DNA of 28,106 nucleotides from Tetmemena sp. SeJ-2015 (Eukaryota > Ciliophora > Spirotrichea > Sporadotrichida > Oxytrichidae). This document shows positions 20,160-27,879 of this stretch, one piece after another. The notes beneath the pieces were generated by a model. It did not search any database. It had not been told where the DNA came from and saw nothing but the letters and a program-made list of their open reading frames with translations. Numbering within the stretch: position 1 is the stretch's first letter; every line of letters begins with the position of its first letter. A program made the translations under genes and the position numbers. The stretch is from positions 1 to 28,106 of the forward strand of contig JAJKFJ010020718.1 of NCBI GenBank assembly GCA_027382625.1. The letters are read 5' to 3'.

Positions 20160-20761
20160 GGATATAAATTCTTTGTGGACAACAGTGACTTCCACTTTGA
20201 GCCCCAGTTGGTAATAGATGAGGTGAAGAGCAGTATTCTTTTTCAGGGTAACTTGCAGGAGGATCTGAAGCAACTTTTCGAGGGGAATGGATTCTGAGTG
20301 AATACGAAGTTCTAGCAGCCTGTGAAGAGGTCTTCCAGACTATTCTCAGCTCTAATACTCTTCATATCCAGGATCTCAATTACAATGACTTCAGAGCATT
20401 CAAAACAAGACTCAAGTTGATGGAATTCACAAAGTATATGGGCCGAGACGACGGGACTTTTCCATTCACAGCATTCCAACTCACAGAGTATTTCTTGAGA
20501 AGATTGAGGAAACAGTAATACACGGTCCCTCTAGAAACTAAATTAAATGATCACTCTATGAGCGAGGAAAGTTCTAAAAAAGACAAGCTAGAGGAGGATT
20601 CAACTGATACAAGAACTACCTAAACAGAAGAATATTCATTCAACTTGCAACTTTGTACTGAAGAAATAATACGCACTATCTTGAGTTATTTGCAGTGCTT
20701 TAATTTTAATGTTTAAGTAATAAAATCTTTCTATTTACCTTTCCCAACCTTGATTTTCTGA
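20160..20761 (+). pseudogene. coding-like frame inside the inverted-repeat element, one frameshift
   Basis: The first part (to about 20294) reads FFVDNSDFHFEPQLVIDEVK, then SSILFQGNLQEDLKQLFEGN. After a one-base deletion it reads SEYEVLAACEEVFQTILSSN, then THIQ-like TLHIQDLNYNDFRAFKTRL and KLMEFTKYMGRDDGTFPFTA, then FQLTEYFLRRLRK. TAA is read as Gln downstream. It ends in TGA at 20759-20761 inside the right arm. Balanced codons and amphipathic helices make it the most convincing unidentified coding stretch in the window. It does not look like a DDE transposase; it may be element-borne cargo or a host gene block between repeats. Confidence 0.55.
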
Positions 20762-21070
20762 TCAGTGGTCAGGTTGTCAGAAATATCTTTCAAGCTTTCT
20801 CATTATCTTCTTACAATCAGGCCGTTAGTCAAGTGGTCAGGAAACAATTCATGCGTAGTTAGAAATAGGGCCATTCAATTAACACGGAATTAAAATCTTT
20901 AAATTCAATTCCAATATAACTTGAATATGAACACATAATCTTCGATGGGTATAACTTATAAATACATTGTGATTGAGTCCTTGTTGTGTGATTAATAATA
21001 TATTACGCTTTAAATTAAATTAACTCTATATTTAAATGCCTATTACAACAACTACATCAACAACTACTAC

Positions 21071-21206
21071 GACTTGAAGGTGGCAGCCGATAACACAAAA
21101 GTTCAAGATAAATAAAACATCTCTTCCGATTAACATAGACTCATCTTTGCTGGAAAGTATGAAGTGTACTTGAACTTGCGTACTTTTGAACAACATCCAA
21201 AATAAG
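21071..21206 (+). pseudogene. ubiquitin-like fragment, frameshifted
   Basis: The frame reads DLKVAADNTKVQDKQ, then NISSDQHRLIFAGK. The QDK.(N/G)I..DQ.RLIFAGK run is the hallmark of ubiquitin (residues about 31-48). Taking TAA as Gln in QDKQN keeps the frame. Eleven codons and one extra base later, a second frame reads NNIQNK, where ubiquitin has its NIQKE motif, at the right spacing. The part between the strand and the helix is shorter than in ubiquitin, and a C-terminal LRGG is not visible. So this is a diverged or decayed ubiquitin-like gene, or one interrupted by an unrecognised boundary. Confidence 0.6.
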
Positions 21207-21413
21207 ATCTTCAACAAAAACAAGCAGAACCCTCGGCGATTACAACATCTAGAAAGATTCTACCCCCACCCTCAACAGACAACTGCTCAAAGAAAAGACA
21301 CTAAAACTAAAAACAAGACAGATGCAGTAATAAATGTCAATTACAGAAGATCTTTAGCTAGAGCTGACTCCCTCATTAAATTTAAATTCATAATACTTTT
21401 AATCTATATCTAA

Positions 21414-22180
21414 TTTATTTTATAACACTTTGTTTAAGAATTCTATCTTCATTATAGAGAAGAATTTAATAGAAAATAATTCATAGAAAGAATAATAGAA
21501 ATTTAATTTAGAACTAGGGAGACAGTACAATGAGCTTAAACTACATTTTAAATACAAATTCATTACGAGCTGGTAAGTATTTTTAGAATAATTTTTATGT
21601 CATTTTGAAATAAGAAGTGCAATAGAATAGTTAATTCCTCCTTGATGAAAACCCTAAAAAAAGTAAGTTAGTCAATCTAAGTAAATAACTGAATGTTGAA
21701 TGAGATTAACTTAATTTTCTAAGCTTTTACTCTTAAAATGACCTTATTTCTAATAAATTATTTTAGATGATATATTTTTTGAAAATAGGGGTTTGTTTTG
21801 GTGTATACGAAATAGAAACTTACCAATAGGATTGAGCAATTTTCAGAAAAAGAGCTTTAAATGAATGATTGCGGAGTGAGATAGACCTTCATCGTTTGAC
21901 ATTTCTAAACTTATTAATAACAATAGTATATTTTAAAGTAAAGTAATTCAGTTCATCAATTAAATTAATCACCTATTTTGACCCGATCTATAGGTTTAGC
22001 TTACCCTCGATCATGTATTCATATTCAACCTATATTCGAATATCGCTTACACTTTTGTGAGAATAAAAACACAATAACTATGAATTTAGTTATCATTAAA
22101 AAAAGAAAAGCATCTAAATTAAATATTGGACAATTAAACTTAAAATTATATTCATTAAATTATAATTTTATTAAATAAGA
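21414..22180. other. AT-rich spacer
   Basis: No supported gene. The open frame at 21978-22178 is Lys/Asn/Leu-rich without a motif. A TATAGATC-type end near 21970-21993 (reverse) faintly resembles the TATAGG inverted repeats. Confidence 0.45.
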
Positions 22181-22372
22181 CTTGCAGCGATTCTAGTATC
22201 ATTGCAGATCGTAGATGTGGGAGACAAGAGGGTTGAAGTGGCCTCCAATATTTATAATAATAATTTATCCTCAGGTAGGGCATTTTTTAAGGTTGCGTGG
22301 GAAACGATGAGCCCTTTATCTGTGAAAGAAGTAAACAATCCCAAGTTGGATCCCCAGATCCTAAATTAATGA
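22181..22372 (+). CDS. coding-like C-terminal block, unknown product
   Basis: The frame reads LAAILVSLQIVDVGDKRVEV, then ASNIYNNNLSSGRAFFKVAW and ETMSPLSVKEVNNPKLDPQI, ending LNQ and TGA. It is preceded by a T/A-rich tract ending in TTGCAG, a plausible 3' splice site. The TGA is completed by the first base of the 333-bp MITE, so that insertion lies exactly at the end of this frame and may have created the stop. Balanced codons; no family recognised. Confidence 0.45.
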
Positions 22373-22704
22373 TATTATCCGTTTAGCCCTGGTTTTTCAT
22401 TACTTTCTAGAAAGCCATCTTTTATTTTAAGAAGCACCGTTTTTAGTCTTTTTACTAAACCATTGAGAAGTAGATTCAAAACCATATAAAATTGGCATGT
22501 TGGTCGAGAACGTTATATATAATTGTGGGATTTAATACATCAGTAAAATATCCTTTTTTCATATTTTTCAAGCGATACTCAGCCGACAAGGAGCGCTTTC
22601 AGTACCAGGTTTTAGAACAGATGGCAAGAGCTTCATCCTCGTTCATTGAGGCTTTCAGAATCAAACTCAAAAGTTTTTGAAAATCAGGGCTGAACATATA
22701 ATAT
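22372..22704 (+). mobile_element. 333-bp MITE, copy 2
   Basis: Same length and orientation as 13863-14195, with ends ATATTATCCGTTTAGCCCTG and (reverse) ATATTATATGTTCAGCCCTG. The copies share most internal blocks with substitutions. The frame 22492-22680 within it is disrupted in copy 1. Confidence 0.82.
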
Positions 22705-22859
22705 CCTCTCTTCGGATCTCGAGTCTCGCGAGGAGTAATTAGCATGCTTATAATCGTAAAGCTATTACATGGAAGATGTAAAGATATACTGTTTGGTAAT
22801 TAATTCTGCTTCTCTTTAGATATTATTTTAGGATAATCTTATAAATTGAAGAGCATTTA

Positions 22860-23090
22860 ATAACCCTCAGATAATAAATTAAACTAGTTCCTAATCTGCA
22901 AAACCATCAAGTAGTTATTGCATAGACTAGCCCATAATATTTTAAACAAGAAGAGGTAATAGCACAAATTGGCTTTCCAGTGAGTGCACACTCTAACTTA
23001 CTTCCATTAATACTACAGCTCTCAGTCTAAAATCTCATCAAGATAAGTTACAGGCAGATATAAATAAGCAAGGTCTCCAGTCCATATATG
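22860..23090 (+). CDS. coding-like block upstream of IES-like insert, unknown product
   Basis: The frame that stays open across the 13-bp repeat junction reads NSTNWLSSECTLQLTSINTT, then ALSLKSHQDKLQADINKQG and LQSIYELFFVLVTPSSSLIE. TAA is Gln. A second plus-strand frame and parts of the minus strand are also open here, so strand and frame are uncertain. The block ends at the first CAGTCCATATATG repeat. Confidence 0.4.
23078..23090. repeat. pointer-like direct repeat, left copy
   Basis: CAGTCCATATATG, repeated exactly at 23193-23205; flanking bases differ, so the repeat is exactly 13 bp. Confidence 0.8.
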
Positions 23091-23205
23091 TAAAGTAAAG
23101 TAAAGTAAAATTTTAGGAATATAATTAATAATCAATTTCTTAAAACAGCACTTATCGTACTGAATTAGAAAATCAGTTATTATCCTATGTAACAGTCCAT
23201 ATATG
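23091..23205. other. IES-like segment (115 bp) between 13-bp repeats
   Basis: The segment is AT-rich and includes a short tandem run (TAAAG repeated, about 23091-23107). Removing one repeat copy and the intervening DNA keeps the flanking frame (LQSIYELF) in phase. This is how internal eliminated sequences with pointers behave in spirotrich germlines. Confidence 0.6.
23193..23205. repeat. pointer-like direct repeat, right copy
   Basis: Exact partner of 23078-23090. Confidence 0.8.
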
Positions 23206-23475
23206 AACTTTTCTTCGTTTTGGTGACTCCTTCTAGTAGCTTGATTGAAAAAAGATTCCTAATTAAAGATAGTTAAAATTATTCCATTTTAGAGCATACT
23301 GAGAGCAATTGAGCTACAACTAAAAATTATTTCCTGTCCTGGCATGATCTTGGGGTATATAATTATCCTCTCTTGCATGAATCTTCGGAAACTTACTTTG
23401 AGTTCAGGTATGATAATTCCTCAACCTTTGTCAGGAATACCTTTATATAAAATCTTGGGTCCTAGTATTGAAATT
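23206..23475 (+). CDS. coding-like block downstream of IES-like insert
   Basis: Continues in phase after the repeat: ELFFVLVTPSSSLIEKRFLI, then after a TGA near 23308 the same frame reads FLSWHDLGVYNYPLLHESSE, then TYFEFRYDNSSTFVRNTF, ending in TGA near 23473. Another plus-strand frame and a minus-strand frame are also open, so the call is tentative. Confidence 0.3.
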
Positions 23476-23584
23476 AAGGCAATCTCATATTGGAAAAACT
23501 GATCTAATGAAGAGAATCAGATTTTCAATTATCATTATATTTAATTCTTTATAGTTACTTAAAGTTGTTAAGCTCAAAATTTTT

Positions 23585-23913
23585 TCACGTTATTGACTTT
23601 ATAGTGTAGATTTCAAAATCTATAACTTTGAATTTGAAACTTCCTGCTAGATAAGATTTTGATTCTTCACTCCTAAATTTGAGTCCACTTGGTAAGGAAA
23701 AGGTATTTCCTAAATTGGAATTATTGTCACTTCGCTCATCTGAATTATTGTTAATGCTTATATCATCACCATTATATCCAAAATGAAAATTGCATTCTCC
23801 ATTTAAATAGTACATTGCATATTATGGATTTTATTGTAATTCGTGAATGGATCTTTTATTCAGCTAAAATATAAAAGCCTTGCTATCTTCATAATTGTAT
23901 TGCTTATTACAAT
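23585..23913 (-). CDS. TLDc domain, C-terminal half and stop (copy B, block 4)
   Basis: From the pointer at 23904-23913 the minus strand reads CNKQYNYEDSKAFIFQLNKR, then SIHELQQNPQYAMYYLNGEC, then FHFGYNGDDISINNNS, NLGNTFSLPSGLKF and SKSYLAGSFKFKVIDFEIYT, ending IKSIT and TGA at 23585-23587. The AFIFQL strand needs TAG as Gln and the next turn needs two TAA as Gln, all at positions usual for TLDc. Copy A matches through most of the block. The TGA four codons past the domain is a natural C-terminus, supporting TGA as a stop. This completes the RING/B-box/coiled-coil/TLDc gene on this strand. Confidence 0.88.
23904..23913. repeat. pointer-like repeat, TLDc C-half side
   Basis: TTATTACAAT (ATTGTAATAA on the coding strand), exactly repeated at 25661-25670 at the end of the N-half block. 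Joining the blocks through one copy gives G-Y-C-N-K-Q-Y in frame. Confidence 0.75.
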
Positions 23914-24136
23914 TATTTTACCAAAATAATTATTGAAATTTTTAGAATTCAAATAATTCATCACCACATCAATTTTAAAGGGGTTAAATGGATTAGATAT
24001 ATAATAACTTAGGAAATTAAAATAATTTTTAGTCTTTAAATTTTTACTTATTTCGAAAATAATTTTGAACATAATTATAATATATTTTAATTACTGCGTG
24101 AGATTCTTATATTTTAAAGATATCTTTATTAAGTTG

Positions 24137-24545
24137 TTTATTATGGCTCAAATATCAATGCTTATCGTGAAAATTATCTTAGAAATACATTCATTTTTCT
24201 TGTTCAAAGACAACTGACAAGTATTTAGTTCCTAATAAGTGTCATCTTCTGCTTCAGTTATAAATTCTGAGTCTTTGTTATAGTTTAGCTCTTTTAGTTT
24301 AGCATTTGAGTAGTTGCATTTAACTCTTCTTTTGCTGTTTTCTTTCATGTATTCACTCTACAAGATCTTGATTTAAATCAGCAATAAATATTTTAACTTA
24401 CCTAAGCTAATACTTGTTAAGAATTCTATTTCTATTTACTTGGCTATCTCCACAAATTTAGAAAGTCTTGATCTTTTCTTTAGCAACAGCTGCTGCGACA
24501 ATTCACTTTTCTCAAACCCATTTTCTTTAAAATAGTTTTATAATT
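24137..24545 (-). CDS. coding-like stretch with candidate intron, unknown product
   Basis: Upstream part (24545-24402) reads KENGFEKSELSQQLLLKKRS, then RLSKFVEIAKQIEIEFLTS. Downstream part (24357-24137) reads SEYMKENSKRRVKCNYSNAK, then LKELNYNKDSEFITEAEDDT and QELNTCQLSLNKKNECISK, ending in TGA. TAR codons are Gln. The best frames on either side of the 44-nt intron candidate differ by one base, so an indel or another splice site is needed. Charged and helical; no domain recognised. It lies wholly inside the interval that splits TLDc copy B, on the same strand, so it is either a separate gene in germline-limited DNA or a misplaced block of another gene. Confidence 0.4.
24358..24401 (-). other. 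candidate 44-nt intron
   Basis: On the minus strand it starts GTAAGTTAAAATATTTATTG and ends GATCTTGTAG. Length and AT-richness suit short ciliate introns. Confidence 0.45.
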
Positions 24546-24602
24546 GATTAATGAACTTAATATCAGCTAAAACACTTATTCACTTTTAATTTAAGAAATT
24601 TA

Positions 24603-24635
24603 TTTCCTGAATCACTTATTCGTATCTGCCCTATA
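24603..24635 (-). repeat. solo TATAGG-type terminal repeat
   Basis: In reverse it reads TATAGGGCAGATACGAATAA followed by GTGATTCAGG, close to the ends at 12947, 14911 and 17135. No convincing partner was found to the left. Confidence 0.5.
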
Positions 24636-24774
24636 ATGGAGCTGGAGAGTCCGATCAAAGAATAATTTGCTATTTTGAGATAAATAAATTACTTAATGGA
24701 TTTAGAGCAAAACTATGATATGTATTTTATTTTTTTCAAAGCTTCTCTATTTAATTTCTGTAGATATCCTAAAA

Positions 24775-24960
24775 AAAGGAATAAGTTAGAGAACTCACTC
24801 TCTTTTACGAGAAGTGAGGCAAGATTGACTTACAAAAGATACTGCCAAATTTAGCGAAATATCGAAATTTACGATTCCTCCTTCCACATATCTATGAGAA
24901 TCGAGAATGAAATTTTATTTTAGAGAGAGGATTAGAAAAATAGTCTATTTTAGCTTTTTT
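24775..24960 (+). CDS. coding-like stretch, unknown product
   Basis: The frame reads NKLENSLSFTRSEARLTYKR, then NIEIYDSSFHISMRIENEI, with TAG as Gln. Codon use is better than the surrounding AT-rich DNA. No domain recognised and no clear boundaries, so this is only a candidate. Confidence 0.25.
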
Positions 24961-25660
24961 TATGAATTCATTTGTTGTATAATTTACTTCTTTATTATTT
25001 TAATTCTCTTTTAATTAACATTTCCAGCACAAAATTTTTATTAACACCATTTATCACTTGCTATGGTTGAAGCACTTAGATTATTCAACTTTATCGTTTT
25101 TCACTAACTTCATAGACAAATTGATAAAATAATTTAAAACTTAATAAAGAAATTAATTGCGATACAAATGAAGTTGACTTCTATCATCAATAAAAAATTG
25201 AGCATTAGATGTTGATCTGGTTTATTACTGTAAGATAGCATCATTTATTTTCCCTGCTGAGACTCTAAGAAAATCAGATAGGCTTTTTCTGCCATGAGCT
25301 GAGGCCATAGGTATTCTAAAAAGGGAAAAATAAGTTCTTTAGAGTATCGGATTCAACTTAGTCTATTAAAAAAATTAAACCATTGCATATGTATAGCTGC
25401 CGTTCAATAAGAGTAAAGCTCTTGAACTAATATAAAATTTATGAAATTTTTATTTTTGCATATGCAGACTTTAAAAGCAAGAGTTTAAGAATATCATATG
25501 TTATATTATAATTAAAACTTGGAGTTTAATGTTTAAATTTAAAAGCACAAAGAACCTAAAATTGGTATAAGTAAGTATCATTATCTTAAAATTATACACA
25601 ACTAAAATTTAAATTTATTTACTTCCTAAATATTATAACTATGCAATTATATATGTATTA

Positions 25661-25670
25661 TTATTACAAT
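25661..25670. repeat. pointer-like repeat, TLDc N-half side
   Basis: TTATTACAAT, exact partner of 23904-23913. Confidence 0.75.
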
Positions 25671-25908
25671 AGCCATACTCCATCGATGATTTGAATCCTC
25701 TCTCAGTGTATACTCCAAAGACTTGTCCATGTTCTGAGAGCACAAACAAAACAAAAGCTCCTTTGTCCCTAACGCTGTTGTGACAACTCTCCCTATCAAA
25801 GCCATTCACTGAAGCCTAGTGAACTAAAGTAAATGATAATTCATCCCAATTATCAAATCAACACTTTACCAAAGATTCTCCACTCTTTAAAACTTCCTAA
25901 TCCACTAC
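25661..25908 (-). CDS. TLDc domain, N-terminal half (copy B, block 3)
   Basis: With TAG as Gln the minus strand reads VVDQEVLKSGESLVKC, a TGA, then FDNWDELSFTLVHQASVNGF, DKGAFVLFVLSEHGQVFGVY and TERGFKSSMEYGYC. It aligns without gaps to copy A (2910-3152). The TGA stands where copy A has TAA (Gln), so a single TAA-to-TGA change would make copy B non-functional, unless TGA is read through or has a sense meaning here. The block ends in the 10-bp repeat that also starts block 4. The TLDc fold needs both halves, so this gene cannot make the domain without joining them. Confidence 0.85.
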
Positions 25909-27059
25909 TGAAAATAATATTTTACACTGGTAGAATATAAAATAAAACCACAATGGCGTTTTAAATTAAAATATAAGATTTGATAAAATTTAAGTCAAAG
26001 ATTCTCATTTTAGGATGGGATTAAGTTTACAAATTAAACCCTCATCTAAAGTTTTTTCGATAGTCAATTATAGTTTAATTTGAGTTTATTCTCAGAGCAT
26101 TTTCATAAAATTTTTCAAAATATAGACGATATTCAGAGTATACCTTTAAAATATTCAATCAGAATCATCTTATGCTTCTTCTTTATCAGGGTAGAACTCT
26201 TCCGCTTAAAAATTTAAATATTTCAAAATTTAAATTTGTTTGCTGAAAGGTTTTTAAATTATAGATACTTTAACTGTTTTTTTTTAAGAACAATTTAGTA
26301 TTCTGCTTAAACTAATCCGATTATCCATTTATATAAACTCTTTATTTTTTTTAATAATTTTTTTGCGATAGTTACATAAATGTCTTATAATGCAAATTTG
26401 TAAATTTTTTATTTTTTTTGTTTAATTTTTAATTTAAAAATAAGATTTTTTAAATAAATTAAAATAATTAATTAAAAAAAGATTTTTTAGAAAAAACAAA
26501 AAACAATTCAAAAATAATCAAAAATATTATTTTCTTAATTATTTTAATATCTTGGATCTTAAAAATTTTAGTAATTATAAAATAAAATTAATACCAGAAA
26601 TTCTTTTAAAATATCTTATTTTAATTGTTCAAATTAATTTTTGCAAAATATTTTAGTGAATAAACTCTATTCACTTAAGGTCTAAGGTGTTAAATCAAAT
26701 ACAAAATTACAAAAGAAACAATCTTAGGATAAAAATAGCTTCTCACAGAAGTTTAAATCCAAAATTTTATGAGAGTACTAAATCTCACTAAGTTTTTTTT
26801 AAGAGTCATAGAAAGGTTATGTAATAAATTAGAATCACGTTGATTTGGGTGATTTTAGATAAATATAAAAGAACTAAACATAGCACCTTTCAATTATTTA
26901 TAATATTATAGCTTTTCATTCACTTCATTTTACTCTATGCAAATTTGTATTCTACTTATCAGGTATTAGAATAATTGTATCATAGGCTAAAGTTTAAAAT
27001 TAAGCAGATTTTTATTTTTATAGATAATATTTAAACTTAATTTATATAAATTATGTCGA
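25909..27059. other. AT-rich interval between coiled-coil and TLDc blocks of copy B
   Basis: Mostly A/T runs, extreme at 26340-26530. A short minus-strand acidic frame near 26160-26212 ends in TGA but is too short to call. The start of the TLDc block (TTTCAG|TAGTGGAT on the coding strand) could also be read as a 3' splice site, so an intron rather than an IES is possible here. Confidence 0.5.
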
Positions 27060-27573
27060 TTATAAATTTCTCATATAATATATCACTTAAAGATCCTTAA
27101 ATTGGGCCTATTTTCCTTTCCCTTTTTCTAAAAGTATTAAATTAATTTTATACTATACTTTGACTATTTTCTTAAGGCTACTGTATTAAAAGGTACCTTT
27201 CGAGACAGAGGAGATTGGGATCATTTACAGATTGTCTAAATCTAGACTTCACTTATGAAATTATACGCTCAAATTCCTCGCTTTAAATTAAAGTCTCACA
27301 TCTGAGAAGGGAGTCTAAATCCTTTTTGAGATTATTTAACTCTAAAATTAAAAAATTAAGGTTATTATAAATTTCCTTGTTAATCAAGGAGAAAGCATGT
27401 TCAAGGTATTTCTAAAACTGTGATTTGTCTAAAAGACAAGGAGAGGAAACTATGTGCTAATGACTTTCAAAGTAGCAAGGTTCGCAATATGTTGCATCAC
27501 AAATCCAACAAAAATATTTTGATTCCATAAACTAGTGATTTTTGCAAGAGACAAGAAGTAAATTACAATTTAA
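27060..27573 (-). CDS. B-box zinc finger and coiled coil (copy B, block 2)
   Basis: The minus strand reads LNCNLLLVSCKNHQFMESKY, then FCWICDATYCEPCYFESHQH. This is the pattern C-x2-H, C-x2-C, C-x2-C, H-x-H of a B-box. A helical stretch follows: FQKYLEHAFSLINKEIYNNL, then ILELNNLKKDLDSLLRCETL and EEFERIISQVKSRFRQSVND, with hydrophobic heptad spacing typical of a coiled coil. At least seven TAR codons are Gln; no TGA was seen. RING, B-box and coiled coil in this order define the tripartite (TRIM/RBCC) motif of ubiquitin ligases, here with TLDc at the C-terminus. The downstream end near 27060 is approximate. Confidence 0.85.
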
Positions 27574-27625
27574 ACTTCTTAAAACTTCTTTTTAAATTGA
27601 AGTTTACAGATTAAAAGAGGTTTAA
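27574..27625. other. short IES-like segment (about 52 bp) between RING and B-box blocks
   Basis: Both sides share TTTAA (27569-27573 and 27621-27625). Removing one copy with the insert joins ...DDESLN to CNLLLVSCKNH in frame, whereas the uninterrupted DNA changes frame between the domains. No GT-AG pair gives the right phase. A five-base repeat is weak evidence in AT-rich DNA. Confidence 0.5.
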
Positions 27626-27820
27626 GCTCTCATCATCCTCATTAATTTGCTTTAGGAGAATTTTCAGAACTTATGGTTTGAGTCAAATTTCAATTTCTTG
27701 ATTGCAATCTGGAAGCTTACATTAAAAAAATCCTTCAGATCTATTCAAAGAGTTGGATTGGAAGCATGATAGACATATGTTATGCTCACAATCCACGTAT
27801 ATAGGCTGCCTATCTCGCTT
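27621..27820 (-). CDS. RING-type zinc finger (copy B, block 1)
   Basis: The minus strand reads RDRQPIYVDCEHNICLSCFQ, then SNSLNRSEGFFQCKLPDCNQ, EIEI, TGA, then LKPQVLKILLKQINEDDESL. C-x-H-x2-C-x2-C and C-x4-C are the later RING ligands; the first CxxC should lie in an upstream block, perhaps outside the window. It aligns gaplessly with copy C (13462-13660). The TGA replaces an Arg codon (AGG) of copy C. Together with the TGA in block 3 this suggests copy B is decayed. An overlapping plus-strand open frame (27753-28001) is antisense here. Confidence 0.82.
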
Positions 27821-27879
27821 AAAAAATTTAATTCTATTAAAAATAAACCTCCACAAAAAGATATTCTTAAATATCAAAA

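Larger units (their letters stand above)
19368..20915. mobile_element. terminal-inverted-repeat element with internal frame, SINE nested inside
   Basis: The left arm starts ATTGGAATTGAATTTAAA and the right arm, read in reverse, starts the same way. Similarity continues through CCCTATT, CTACGCAT, the TGGTCAG region and AAATCAAGG to AAGATTTTATTA, about 200 bp per arm. The left arm is split by the SINE-like copy at 19532-20052; without it the element is about 1.0 kb. The centre holds a coding-like frame (20160-20761). The ends do not match known Tec or TBE ends that I can recall. Target duplication is unclear. Confidence 0.75.
23914..25660. other. 1.75-kb interval splitting TLDc copy B (IES-like)
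   Basis: AT-rich DNA between the two halves of the TLDc domain, bounded by the 10-bp repeat. It is not empty: a minus-strand coding-like pair with a 44-nt intron candidate lies at 24137-24545, a plus-strand coding-like stretch at about 24775-24960, and a TATAGG-type right end at about 24603-24635. Confidence 0.6.

Noticed and set aside
20160..20761. Transposase identity for the frame in the inverted-repeat element
   Set aside because: No DDE/DDD-type spacing or helix-turn-helix could be recognised, so no function is assigned.
22492..22680. Possible small protein in the 333-bp MITE
   Set aside because: The other 333-bp copy carries disrupting differences, so the frame is not conserved.
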